Source: Trissonchulus latispiculum (Eukaryota > Nematoda > Enoplea > Enoplida > Ironidae). From it: a stretch of 64,000 bases of DNA. Both the position numbers and the translations under genes were made by a program. The stretch spans positions 24,218-88,217 of the forward strand of contig JASAND010004077.1 in the NCBI GenBank assembly GCA_030248195.1, written 5' to 3'. Below are positions 24,054 through 34,470 of this stretch, piece by piece (within the stretch, counting starts at the first letter, position 1; each line of letters opens with the position of its first letter). Under the pieces are notes generated by a model. That model saw nothing but the letters and a program-made list of their open reading frames with translations, had not been told where the DNA came from and made no database searches.

Positions 24054-25037
24054 ATCTTCAACACCTCGTACCAAGACATTGGGAGGTAATGCCGGTTTGA
24101 AGCCCCAAAACGTCTCGCCTGAGGCTTCCGGTTAACAGCAACATGGTTAACATGTGTTGCAAGAGAGTTCTGGCCTAAGAGCTAGCTGAAGTGACTTCGA
24201 CTAGATGCCAGTCAAAGCACGCAGTAAGGCATCCTTACTACGTATTCCCAAAACCAGTACCAACCTGACTGTATAGTATCTTCCCTAACAGCTGTAGTAC
24301 ATGCAAAGTCGTGCAACGGGTTACCCAGGACTTAGTGCGTTCCCAAGCAGGCACAGTAATCTAAGCTAAGCCTCAGAAAAATGTGAAAAATCTAACAGAA
24401 GGTGAAGCATGACAGATGTGAAAGGAAAGAGGAAAAGTGAAAGAAACTACACACAAACAGAGAGAGTGAACTACCTACTATTAGCCTACGTAAGGGGAGA
24501 AAACACAAATACACTACAGACATAAAGGTTAGGCACACGCATACTGATATATACGGTTATATGCGTACATATAATCCTACATAGTAAGAAGAAGAAAACA
24601 GGACAGGACCTCCCCTAAGAATTTACAACAAAACTTGAGGAATCGTGTGGATTGGAAGAGAAACCCCCCTAAGTAAATTTAATGAATGGTGGGAACCCTA
24701 GGATTTTAGGGTTTAAGAAAGAATTAAAATATAAAAGAGAGAAATAAATAATCCCATGACTAAGTTTTGTTAGCCATAGGTTAGGGAAATTAATTGTAAA
24801 ATTAAATAAAAACCCCACTTTACGATGAAACCATGAATCTAAAGGAGGTCCTGAAGGTAATTTTACCCCACCCCCTTAAGGGTACTATGCAACACATACT
24901 ACGCTACCACCAAGTGTTAGGTTAAAACCCTAGCTACTAGTGCACGACGTCGTAAATTAAAAACCCGAACATGTACAGAAAGCATACAGGAGCTCCTGCG
25001 TCACACAAGGCTTAGCTAGACTCTGTGCTCTGGTCGA
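24054..25037 (-). other. Non-coding part of the Gypsy element after pol
   Basis: No supportable frame between the pol stop and the 3' ORF. It could hold a leader or splice acceptor for the 3' ORF. Confidence 0.35.
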
Positions 25038-25060
25038 ACATTGTAGGCAACCTACAATGT
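25038..25060. other. Perfect 10-bp hairpin over the pol stop codon
   Basis: ACATTGTAGG - CAA - CCTACAATGT. The pol stop (25052-25054, minus strand) lies inside the right arm. Confidence 0.6.
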
Positions 25061-28000
25061 GACTACGGGCAACTTCACTGGAGCATCAATAAACGGTTTC
25101 AGTCTATTGATATTAACAACGACTGGGTCACTCAGTCCGTTGGTTCTAGCTATACGATAATTCGTTACCGAAATCTTGTCCAAGATACGGTAAGGTCCTT
25201 CATACTTAGGCCGTAACTTCTTACTCAAACCCGCCGGTACATTCTTTTGCTCTATATTAAGCATAACCAGGGTACCTGGTTTATACTCAACAGGTGTAGC
25301 CTTGGTATCGTACCGCTCCTTGTTAACCAAAGCTGCTTCCTGTAAAGCCTCGTGGGCAATCCGCCAGGCTTCGTTAAGCCGAACCAGCAACTGGCTTCGT
25401 GCATCGCTATAATTCTGTGTGGTACCTTCTTCACCAGGAAGCTGGAAGAAGTTATCTAACGGATACCGGTAGTCCCTACCAGTCATCAAGAAATAGGGCG
25501 TTTCCTTTGTAGCACTATGAATTGTCGCTCTATAAATGGATAGGCCCCATGGCAGGTAGTCGTCCCAATCGGACTGAAAGCAATTCATATACTGGGCTAC
25601 TAGGCTTCGAAGCGTACGATTAAAGCGTTCCACTACGCCGTTCGTTTGCGGGTGATATGCAGTAGTTCGGAGTCGCTCTGAACCACTCGCGTCCACCAAC
25701 GCCTTCATGAAAACGGACATAAAATTGGGCCCTTGATCTGTTAGGACTCGAGCGGGGACACCCCACCGAGCTACGAAGCCATTAAAGTACCAGTATGCCG
25801 TGGTCTCAGCTCTCTCATTAGGCATAGCGAACGCCTCCGCGTAACGCGTGAGGTAGTCAACTATGCACAGAACGCAGGTATTGCCTCGATTTGTCTCTTT
25901 CTGCGTGAAATGCATTACGTCCATAGCGACCACGTCCAATGGCCGCCGTACCACTACCGTATTCTGCATGGTAGCTTGATGTCGACGAGGACCCTGACTA
26001 AACTTGGCGCAGGATTTGCAGTTAGTAATATAGTCCTCAAGGTCTTGTGACATACGTGGCCACCAGTACTTGGTTTCTAAGCTAGCCATGGCATTCTGTT
26101 GGGTGCGATGACCCCCTGTCATGAAATCAGAATGCACTTCTTTCAGTAAATTTTCTCGTTGGACTTTCGGGACAACTACCGTAGGAAAGGGTAACCCACT
26201 CCTTTCTGCGTGCTTATTCAAGTGCCAACGATAGAGCACCCCATCACGTATGAAGAAGGTAGAACGCAACTTTCTAACCTCTTGAGCCTCCTGTCGGTTA
26301 GCCGGTAACCGTTTTTGCTCGAGAAAGTCCAACAAAATCGCGAATTCCTCTTCGTCTCGAAGTTCGCGTTTCCAAGTAAGCAAGGTCGGTGGAGTCGGGA
26401 GGGGCGCTGTCAAAGCGTACACCTCGGGAGGGTACATAACCGCAGTCGCTTCGTGTTCACTGTCCTCGGGTTCATCGATCGGGTCTAATCTCGATAGACA
26501 ATCCGGTCCTACATTCTCTCGGCCTGGGCGGTATTCTACTATAAAATCAAATTCGAGCATGCGCGTGGCAAACCTAGCCAGTTTGCCTTGTCCCAAGGCT
26601 TTAATATTATTCAGTAAGTCCCTTACTGCTTGATGGTCCGTACGCAGGACAAACTGCTTAACGGACAAATAATGCCTGAACTTCTGACAATCCCATAACG
26701 CGGCAAAGGCTTCCATTTCCGTAGCGGAATAGCCTTTCTCGCCTTGTGTTAGGGTTCTACTAGCGTATGCAACCGGCCGCTCGCGTAACACTCGCGGTCC
26801 ATTCGGCTTGTCCAAGCTCCGAGGCACAGAGAACTGTTGCTCTAAGATAGCTCCAAAACCCCGCTTACTAGCGTCGGTCGAAACGTAGAAGGTTTTGTCA
26901 AAATCAGGGAAAGCTAGGACTGGTGCTTGCGTCAAATGCCGTTTGAGTTCATCAAAGGCTTGCTGGCAAGCGTCGGACCAGACGAAAGGTACCCCTTTCT
27001 TCAACAGGTCCGTCAGTGGCGACGCGACTTTGGCATAGTTCGACACGAACCGCCTATAATAGCCACACATTCCCAGAAAAGACCGAATGCCTTTGACGTC
27101 TTTAGGTGGGCTAAGCTGGGACACTGCCTTTACCTTGTCTGGGTCAACACTAATGCCATGACGGCCTACATAATGGCCCAGAAAAGGCACCGCTTCCCGT
27201 GCAAAACAGCACTTCTTAAGCTTGATACGCAGCCCATTCTCTCGTAAACGCATCAGGGTCGACCTGAGCATTGTCAAATGTGACTCCTGATCTGTAGATG
27301 GAATCAGAACTTCATCTATGTACACTGGTAAGTCTGTCAAGACTTTTTCCATTAGCCGTTGGAACGTTGCGGGTGCATTGCACAACCCGAACGGCATGAC
27401 GTTCATGTGGAAAAGGCCCATGTGTGACACAAAGGCTGTCTTTTCACGATGTTCTGGGTAGACCTCGACTTGCCAGTACCCTGCTGCTAAGTCAATAGTC
27501 GAGAATATGGCGGCGCCTTGGAGTTGATCCAGGATCTCGTCAATCTTGGGCAAAGGATAGCTATCCTTTTTCGTGATTTTATTTAACCGCCGGTAATCGA
27601 TTACCAGACGCGTAGTACCGTCCTTCTTGCCGACCAGCATACAGGGTGAGGACCAAGGGCTGGTAGAGGGCGAGCAGACCCCTTCGTCTAGCATTGCCCG
27701 GATATGCTTTTCGATCTCGGCTTTGTCCTTGGGATTATACCGGTAGGATCGTCCTTTCACAGGGCCCTCTTTACCACTGTCGATGACATGCTGGTCGACC
27801 TTGGTCCGACCCGGGTTACCCGGTCGGGCGACCACGTCATAGAATTCGACCAGTATATCCCGTAATTTCGCTTTGCCTTCCTCATCTAAGATCATAGAGT
27901 CAAAGTCGACGTTCTCGTTGACAAATTGTTGACGTTCCTCCAATGAGGGCATAGGCTGCGAAGTCATTTCGTCAGCCGAATAGTGTAGGTCGTTAAAAGC

Positions 28001-31000
28001 CTGCAAGCCTTTATCCGTCAATGCCGGTGGCTCCTCATAGCCCCATGTCTGGTCATCCTGCGCTACGCACACAGTGGGGTCAACCCACCGTGGAACCGGT
28101 ATAGTATTACCGACACTATTGACCATTGGAACTGTATCCCCTGGATGGTAAGGTTCTAGTTTCTCAACCTCTGTGAGGGCATGTCGCAGTTCTTTTTCCT
28201 GTACCTGGGTCGCTGGGTGAGTCGCCCACCCAGTCAAATGCGGGTGAATCTGTGCAAAGTTCACTCCCAATTCGGCTGCATAGCGAAACCCTTGTCGCTC
28301 GGTCACCGTAGCGACTGGTTCTGCCTGTCCTAGGGGTAATCCCTTAGGTAACTGCGCCGTTCTGTCCAAAGGATTGTAAACTTTAATATAGTTTACGTGA
28401 GAGGACACTTCCAGGACTCCAGGTACAGGGTAGACCTCATAATCTACTAAGACTTCGTCTGATGGTTCGAATACGACTGCCTGATTTGTAGCAGGTTTTG
28501 CTGCGCCGTCGAGCCAGCAACGAACCGGTACCATAACCTCGGATCGTGGGGGCAGGTTGCATGTCTCCCTCATGCAATAATAGACTGTACACGAAACGGC
28601 TATACTGAAACGGTTAGCTAACGCCTGCAGGTCACCTGGGGTTAGCAAAGGCACCTTCTTCTTGTCACAGAGCAGAAGGTGTTGATGGGGAAAAATCACC
28701 CAATTGTGATCCGCCTGGAAGTCATAGCCGATAATGAAGTCTTGTTGTAGACTATTCGTGACATTAAAGGTGTATTCGTACCAGACGCCATACAACTTAA
28801 ACGAGATCTTGGTTGTACCCAATATAGCTAGGCTCCGGTCATCGGCAGCCGTGGCTACTTCTGTAGCCTTTGTTTCATCCAGATGTAATCGACCATTAAC
28901 GTTAAGTTGGTCGAAGAATTGCTTGGACATCAAGCAAATGTTAGCGCCTGTGTCCAACAGGGCTAGTGTCTTAATGCCCTTAACTTCCACGATAACATAC
29001 GGGCTTTTCTTCAATGCTATATGGGTACACTGTGACACAAAGAAAGGCACTGTCCCATTCAGAACAGAGAGTACCGCTCTGTTTAGATGTTTATTTGGAG
29101 CTGTGGATTGCCCACTAGCTTCCTCAGTGTCACTCATTTCCGCTTCCAGGTTAAACTCGACTCGTCTGCCTGGGGTGAGCGCAGCCCGAAGTTGTTCTTC
29201 TAGGTCCCAGATTCCGTACTTGTCCCCAAGATCAGTAGAAGTCACTTCTTGCTGATTTACCGTGGTTGTACCGTTTTCCGCTGGGTTCGCGGTTGTATCA
29301 TTCGCCTCTAGCGGTGTTACTGTAGTATTCGTCTGCTGGACTGTAGCGCCCTCTACCTCAGCGGAAGTAGCTTCCTGCTGAATAGGCGCGGAGTCCTCGT
29401 CCAACGGTGTACTGTCTAGTACTATAATCTCGTTTGGGTCATTAAGTTGTACGCCACGTCTGCCTTTCCTAGGCTGTGGGGGATCCTCGGACCAAATAGG
29501 TTGGTCCGGTTCACGGAGCACTCCCTTTTGTTGGAGCTCCAGTGTACGTTCGTAGTCCTTTTGGGCGAATTCAGCTAAGAGTTGTTCAAACTCTTGCATA
29601 GACTGACGTACCTGGTCCGTCACGGACGTTACGTTCACGGACAATTGTTGGATCTGTTCCCCAATAGACTGGGCTACTACGTGGGCTTGCTCGACTGCTT
29701 GGGTCACAACTGCCCAGCCATGTCGAATAGGCGCATAGTCCTGGACTTCTAACAGGGCGAATCTGTTCTGGGTGGGAACCACTGCCTGCTCAGTACCTGA
29801 GGAGGCTTTTGACTTCCGGGTTACTTGTTCCCATGCGCCGTCCGTGTCTTTTCGAAGTTTTAACGGCGTTACTGGTGTACCTCCAGTACCGTGAACTTCA
29901 ACAGGGGCAAGAGTTAATCCTGAACCCTCTGTTTCATCCTCCGAGGCGTCACTTTCCGTAAGTTCTCTCCTTGTTGGGTTATTGGCCGTGGCCCATGGCT
30001 GCAGGTTGCCTCCCCGTTGCGGCGGAGATGCATCAGTGACCACTATTCTGGGTGGTTTTCGTTTGCCCGCTGGAGTCTCCGGTACCACCTGGGTAGAGGT
30101 AGAAATGCCAGCTACTGGGGTATCCCCAGTGCTTACTGATGAAAGCCCATTACCCGTAGGTTGGTTGTCCCCAGGGCTTTTAGCTTGCTCCCCATTTACA
30201 GGGGCCTGGTCTTCCCCAGGGCTTTTGCGATTAGCCCCTACCTCAGGCTGGTCCTCGGTTTCCGACAGGGCCCAGCGCCGCAACGGTACTAGAACCCTGA
30301 TCGGATCTGTTTGAACCTCCTTAGATGTTGAGGTCTTGCGTTGCCTCCGAGTCGTACCCGTCCCGGGTTGCCTGGCTCGGGTTTGAGCTGCCATGGCAGC
30401 GGCATTCTCCTGCCACTTCATGGCTTTGCGTAGCACAGGGAGCATATCCCATTCCGTTCCGGGTGCTCGCTTCCATTTCTTTCGAGCAGGCACGTTATAA
30501 TTGCGTTCAGAGGCTCCTCCATCCCCGAAGGGCTTTACTTCTTTACGCCATCTATTCCAGTATTTATATGGCCGAAGGTTACCTTCGACATCATAGATGA
30601 CGTCGCCCCCATCGGGGAAACCTCCATTCTCGAGGACCACCTCCTCTGTTGGGAACCACTCGGCCCTTCTCCGTACCTGTTTACAGAATTTACACGGGCA
30701 CTTCCATGGGTTCACGTCCTCGTTCGTATCCTTATTCACGTACAAGCACACAGGTTCCCGCTTTGCTTTGCAGGTTTTACACTTGCATTTCCATTGGTTC
30801 ACTGCCTGGGTCGCCCGGGCATTAAGTTCGAGAATTGGGTGGAGATATTCTTTGTCTGGGAGGGGGTCAGCCCCTTCCAGGTGTTCGGCATCACTATCAC
30901 TCTCGGAGTCACTACTCCAGATGCCGCCACGATTCCAGCAGGGGTCGTTCTTAATTGAGTAGATCATGTTAACAAGGTTAGTACTAGTTGCTTGCACCGC

Positions 31001-31009
31001 ACAGACCAT
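25052..31009 (-). CDS. pol: Pol polyprotein of Ty3/Gypsy retrotransposon (protease, RT, RNase H, integrase)
   Basis: 1985 codons, fully open. Residues 1-680 are an unusually long N-terminal part: an acidic start, a duplicated WKCxCKxCK motif (Cys 75/77/80 and 104/106/109), then Pro/Thr/Gln-rich linker. The aspartic protease has DTGAN at 686-690. The reverse transcriptase shows LVIDYRRLNKIT, DLAAGYWQVEV and MPFGLCNAPATFQRLM, but its catalytic box is YIDE at 1230-1233, not YxDD. RNase H has STDASKRGFG and TEMEAFAALWD. Integrase has the H-H-C-C finger, catalytic D1697, D1758 and E1794 (35 residues between the last two, as expected) and a C-terminal KYEGPYRI (GPY/F-type) motif. No chromodomain is evident. 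The ATG at 31009 is the first in frame; Gag lies upstream in other frames with no overlap I can define, so expression by frameshift or a separate mRNA is open. Confidence 0.93.
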   Translation of the reverse strand: MVCAVQATSTNLVNMIYSIKNDPCWNRGGIWSSDSESDSDAEHLEGADPLPDKEYLHPILELNARATQAVNQWKCKCKTCKAKREPVCLYVNKDTNEDVNPWKCPCKFCKQVRRRAEWFPTEEVVLENGGFPDGGDVIYDVEGNLRPYKYWNRWRKEVKPFGDGGASERNYNVPARKKWKRAPGTEWDMLPVLRKAMKWQENAAAMAAQTRARQPGTGTTRRQRKTSTSKEVQTDPIRVLVPLRRWALSETEDQPEVGANRKSPGEDQAPVNGEQAKSPGDNQPTGNGLSSVSTGDTPVAGISTSTQVVPETPAGKRKPPRIVVTDASPPQRGGNLQPWATANNPTRRELTESDASEDETEGSGLTLAPVEVHGTGGTPVTPLKLRKDTDGAWEQVTRKSKASSGTEQAVVPTQNRFALLEVQDYAPIRHGWAVVTQAVEQAHVVAQSIGEQIQQLSVNVTSVTDQVRQSMQEFEQLLAEFAQKDYERTLELQQKGVLREPDQPIWSEDPPQPRKGRRGVQLNDPNEIIVLDSTPLDEDSAPIQQEATSAEVEGATVQQTNTTVTPLEANDTTANPAENGTTTVNQQEVTSTDLGDKYGIWDLEEQLRAALTPGRRVEFNLEAEMSDTEEASGQSTAPNKHLNRAVLSVLNGTVPFFVSQCTHIALKKSPYVIVEVKGIKTLALLDTGANICLMSKQFFDQLNVNGRLHLDETKATEVATAADDRSLAILGTTKISFKLYGVWYEYTFNVTNSLQQDFIIGYDFQADHNWVIFPHQHLLLCDKKKVPLLTPGDLQALANRFSIAVSCTVYYCMRETCNLPPRSEVMVPVRCWLDGAAKPATNQAVVFEPSDEVLVDYEVYPVPGVLEVSSHVNYIKVYNPLDRTAQLPKGLPLGQAEPVATVTERQGFRYAAELGVNFAQIHPHLTGWATHPATQVQEKELRHALTEVEKLEPYHPGDTVPMVNSVGNTIPVPRWVDPTVCVAQDDQTWGYEEPPALTDKGLQAFNDLHYSADEMTSQPMPSLEERQQFVNENVDFDSMILDEEGKAKLRDILVEFYDVVARPGNPGRTKVDQHVIDSGKEGPVKGRSYRYNPKDKAEIEKHIRAMLDEGVCSPSTSPWSSPCMLVGKKDGTTRLVIDYRRLNKITKKDSYPLPKIDEILDQLQGAAIFSTIDLAAGYWQVEVYPEHREKTAFVSHMGLFHMNVMPFGLCNAPATFQRLMEKVLTDLPVYIDEVLIPSTDQESHLTMLRSTLMRLRENGLRIKLKKCCFAREAVPFLGHYVGRHGISVDPDKVKAVSQLSPPKDVKGIRSFLGMCGYYRRFVSNYAKVASPLTDLLKKGVPFVWSDACQQAFDELKRHLTQAPVLAFPDFDKTFYVSTDASKRGFGAILEQQFSVPRSLDKPNGPRVLRERPVAYASRTLTQGEKGYSATEMEAFAALWDCQKFRHYLSVKQFVLRTDHQAVRDLLNNIKALGQGKLARFATRMLEFDFIVEYRPGRENVGPDCLSRLDPIDEPEDSEHEATAVMYPPEVYALTAPLPTPPTLLTWKRELRDEEEFAILLDFLEQKRLPANRQEAQEVRKLRSTFFIRDGVLYRWHLNKHAERSGLPFPTVVVPKVQRENLLKEVHSDFMTGGHRTQQNAMASLETKYWWPRMSQDLEDYITNCKSCAKFSQGPRRHQATMQNTVVVRRPLDVVAMDVMHFTQKETNRGNTCVLCIVDYLTRYAEAFAMPNERAETTAYWYFNGFVARWGVPARVLTDQGPNFMSVFMKALVDASGSERLRTTAYHPQTNGVVERFNRTLRSLVAQYMNCFQSDWDDYLPWGLSIYRATIHSATKETPYFLMTGRDYRYPLDNFFQLPGEEGTTQNYSDARSQLLVRLNEAWRIAHEALQEAALVNKERYDTKATPVEYKPGTLVMLNIEQKNVPAGLSKKLRPKYEGPYRILDKISVTNYRIARTNGLSDPVVVNINRLKPFIDAPVKLPVVTL

Positions 31010-31089
31010 TCCGCCAGACGGGTTTGCCGGTGCGGGACACGGGTCCAGGTCTACTGCCCGCGTCCCGCCCAGACATGTGCAGGATGGGA

Positions 31090-31265
31090 AGTTCTGGGGG
31101 GGGGTGAAGGGCGGCCGAAGGCCGCCGAAAAACCGGATTTTTCCGGTTTTTTACCGGAAAAATCAGGATTCTGGGGGGGGTGAGGGACCCCTCTGGGGGG
31201 GGTGAGCTCAGGTCTGGGGGTGGGGTGAAACCCCCCCCCAAACTCCCCCCAAGCACACATATGGT
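31090..31265. repeat. G-run-rich low-complexity insert between Gag and Pol
   Basis: Runs of seven to nine G (or C) alternate with a CCGGTTTTTTACCGGAAAAA hairpin-like stretch and a GGCGGCCGAAGGCCGCC inverted repeat. The frame of the Gln-rich Gag part degenerates here. Resembles the C-run region at 2188-2580. Confidence 0.5.
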
Positions 31266-32428
31266 CCCGCCTCCTCGTTTCCCTGCTCTGGGAAACCCTC
31301 ATACCGGCGTGGGCCCACATATCGTCTGCTTATAGAACGCGGCCGTACCGGCTGCCTCTGCTGCTGGCCTTGCTGGGCCTGGTGGCCCTGCTGCCTTTGC
31401 GGGTCCTGCTGGCTGCGGAAGTCTTGATTCCGCTGGCCTTGATTGCGCTGATCCCGGTCGTAACGACTCCGGGCAGGGGGTTACCCTCCTGATCGCGCAC
31501 ACCGTACCGTCTGTGGACATTACCCCTTGCCTGGTTCGGGTCCTGACTCTGGTTCTGGCCATTCTGGCTCAGATACTGTAGGTAGTCTGGACATTGTTGC
31601 TGCCTATGTCCTACTAGGCCGCAATACCAACACCTGCCCGGTGCCTGACGTGGAGGTGGTCGCTCGTCGTTACGCTGATAACCTTGGTTGCGACCCTGGT
31701 TCTGCTGCGCTTGTTGCTGTTGGTTCTGCTGGCTCCGCTGGTTCTGCTGGGGTCTCCCCTGCTGTCATGTCTATATGAGCTGTAGACCGGAACCGCTGTA
31801 CCGGAGCCACCGGTTCACTGGGTCCCGGAGCTCTGGAGCTATCCTTCTGTTGTAATTTAGGGCGAGTATATGGCAAAAATGGCATGATGCCGGGCTGGCG
31901 GCGCATGACCGTGCTATCTGAGCCCAGTCGTGGACGTTGCTGGAATAATTCCAGTTCCAGTTGAGTTAAAAAGTCACGTAGATCCTTTATGTCCGACATG
32001 CCGGGCAGGGACCGCCCCGGTACATCTGCGCCAGTCTACTGCCGCCGGAGGTCAGCTGCGATGCGGGCTAGCTTGCGTCGGACATATTCCAGTTGATCAT
32101 GAATGGTTGCCTGTTCATCCCAGTCATCTTCACTGGGTTCTTCCGATATCGGAGACTGAAATTCGCCCGGGTTATTAGAGGTCCCATCCTCATATTGGGC
32201 ATCCGGGTCACCCGGATCCAAAGCGTCTTCATCAACCTCTTGCTTTGAAGAGGCTTTACTTTTAGCCGTATCAGACCTGAGCACTGGTCTGCTAGATGCT
32301 GCACCGTCAAGCTCTTGGCTTGAGGATGCCCGGCTAGACGCTGATTGAGTAGAGGAACTCTTGCTCAATGCTGGCTGGCTTGACGTAAGCCGCCCAAAAC
32401 CATTCTGATTTAAGGGCCTTGTATCCAT
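31266..32428 (-). pseudogene. gag: Gag region of the Gypsy element, broken into frames
   Basis: From an ATG at 32428 a Ser-rich, acidic N-terminal part runs to an in-frame TAG at 32036-32038 (context CAG TAG ACT), then the same frame reopens with an ATG at 31999 and continues to 31670. A neighbouring frame, reached by a shift near 31760, encodes a Gln/Asn-rich stretch and a zinc knuckle CWYCGLVGHRQQC (CX2CX4HX4C) at 31591-31632. A further shift near 31460 is needed to stay in Gln-rich sequence to about 31300. I see no typical capsid domain. Either Gag is mutated in this copy or it is made by recoding; with a single copy I favour mutation. Confidence 0.6.
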
Positions 32429-32740
32429 CGAGTCACTCGAGCTAGTCGGATCACCCGACTTAGCTAGCCTTAGACGATTTCGCAGGAGAACGCAAAACCG
32501 ACATGAATTACAGATAGTTGCACGCAACGTGGTCTAACTAATTATCAGTGTATACGTAACGTAGACACTGCTCCGAGAATACCGGTAAAAATGCAGTAAA
32601 ACGCCCAGAAAATTTTTAGAAAAACTGGATGAGATCAGAAAAATTGGGTAAAAATGAAGACCTATAAAAATAATAGAGCCGAAGAAAAATTACAAGAAGC
32701 TGAATAAAAATAAAAATAAGGTCGTGGACTGGCAGCCTAA
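32429..32740 (-). other. 5' leader of the Gypsy element
   Basis: Non-coding stretch between the 5' LTR and the first Gag ATG; should contain the primer-binding site next to 32740 (TTAGGCTGCCAGTCC on the minus strand). I could not match it to a tRNA 3' end. Confidence 0.5.
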
Positions 32741-33916
32741 TGTAAAGTTGGAAGTGTATGAACAACCAAACTTTACGAGTGGGAAACTGTGCACAAGGAG
32801 AACGTCGAACCTGGAGGAGATGTAGTTCCAGTCGACCCAACTAACCTCGCCAAATAAGCCTAAGTGAATCCTACCGAATGGAGTTTAACCACCGATGAAG
32901 AGCACAGACTCAAATTATTTAGATCCTACCCCAAATTTGCTGAAATGTACATGCTTAAAAATAACTAACTACCTACCCAAATAATCTTAGAAAGAGCCCT
33001 ACTTACCGAATATACAAGTCTAACACAAAAACCTAATCTAAAATGACGCCCTAAAATGGTCCGAAAAGAGACCACATTTACTGGAAAACAATATGTTTGA
33101 CAAAGGGGCGAACCCCGAAAAATTGCGTACAAATTTAGAGTAAACTACAGTGTAATTAAGACAAAAATTGCAGAGACTATGAACGTATTAAGCACAAAAT
33201 AAGACCACAAAACTTCTCAACAAAACACAAGAACTACAATAAAAAGACTACAAAGGACTGACCTAACTAGAAAAGAGAACCTAAACTTTCAAGGTAATTT
33301 TTAGAGGCATCTAGAGACAGTAGAAGTAATAGAGAATTTAAAAACAAATAGAGGAATAAAGCAGATATGAGAAGTCTAGCTCTACAGGGTCAACCTGGAG
33401 CGACTAATAGTCTAAAGAGGCCAACACTTTAGACTGTATAGGTTGATAATAAAAGGCACAGCAAATATGAGTTCCACACAGAGCGGTTAAAAGAAACACG
33501 ACCATTCACTAAGACGGAAAAACAACAGACTGACTAAGATTGAGACGTCTGGAAAGAACTAGTTTTGAAAGAGCGTGGAAGAATTTGATTGGATAATTTT
33601 GAGACCCCTTGAGAAGTGAGATGCTGGGAGAGGCTTCGAGAGAAAATAGACGTCTCAACAGCGCCACCTATTGGCTAGGCTGGCTGATACACATATGCAT
33701 AATTTACACATAGACGCACAAAACTCAAGCAAAAGATTTTCACACATAAATTTCACATAATAATTTCAAACGAATTTCACAACACATTTTCATAAGAAAT
33801 TACACTCATTATAATTCACTCTTAAAGATAATATTTCTACCACAATTTTCATCAGAATAATTTCACATACACACATTAATACTTTTAGAGGACCGACGTC
33901 ACGCCGCCTCATTACA
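32741..33916 (-). repeat. 5' LTR of the Gypsy element
   Basis: 1176 nt, TGTAA...TTACA ends, followed by GAGC (33917-33920). Contains the empty site for the TIR element found in the other LTR (near 33486). Confidence 0.93.
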
Positions 33917-33920
33917 GAGC

Positions 33921-34470
33921 TGGGCTAGATTCGGGCAGGAGACTGGTCTGGACTTCCGCACCTGAATCAAATGGGTTAAAACCCATTAGTACAAGTTATA
34001 GGTGCGGGATTCGAACACAGCAACCATTACTCACTTTCTGGCATTCTGAGATTAAAACTGAACTTGCGAGATTTAAATTAGTCATAGTAACCGAATTTCC
34101 TGACAATTTTGATACAGAATTGAAAGATTCGAATAATACATTAATGTTCTGGAGGCATTTTAGCAAAAAATGCTGTTTTTTAGGCAATTTTCTGCAATTC
34201 CATGCAGGAAATTGCAATAACAATGTGACTTCACTTCGTACATTCCGTTTCTGCACTGTTCCAAGTTGGAACACCAGGATGAACGTAGATTCGTAATTTT
34301 TAGCGACTTGACACTAACTAGATAATTTATGGTTGTTTTTATACTCGTATAATACAATCACGTAAATTTTATAACAACATCAAGACATTTGGGGCCTTTT
34401 TCTGGCCCCAGAGTTCAGGGCAGTAACAACTCCCTGTTAATGAAGTATCACATGACTTGAAACCAAAAAT
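33921..34470. other. Flank of the Gypsy insertion with a hairpin
   Basis: No gene. An imperfect hairpin at about 33957-34008 (CCGCACCT/AGGTGCGG outside, AATGGGTT/AACCCATT inside) overlaps a B-box-like GTTCGAATCCC on the minus strand (about 34004-34014), perhaps tRNA-derived debris. Confidence 0.3.

Larger units (their letters stand above)
16427..33920 (-). mobile_element. Ty3/Gypsy LTR retrotransposon with a nested DNA element in its 3' LTR
   Basis: Minus-strand element bounded by a 4-bp target duplication GAGC (16427-16430 and 33917-33920). The 5' LTR is 32741-33916 and the 3' LTR is 16431-21557 with a 3947-bp insertion. LTRs begin and end with the TGTAA/TTACA inverted repeat, and by eye differ at only about ten positions in 1.18 kb, so the insertion is young. 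Read from right to left: 5' LTR, Gag region, 1985-codon Pol with domain order protease, reverse transcriptase, RNase H, integrase (the Ty3/Gypsy order), then about 3.5 kb with an unknown ORF, then the 3' LTR. A purine-rich GGGGAG lies next to the 3' LTR (about 21559-21565), fitting a polypurine tract. The primer-binding site at 32720-32740 did not match a tRNA I can name. Confidence 0.92.

Noticed and set aside
28734..29255. 173-codon plus-strand frame inside pol
   Set aside because: Antisense shadow of the Pol coding sequence.
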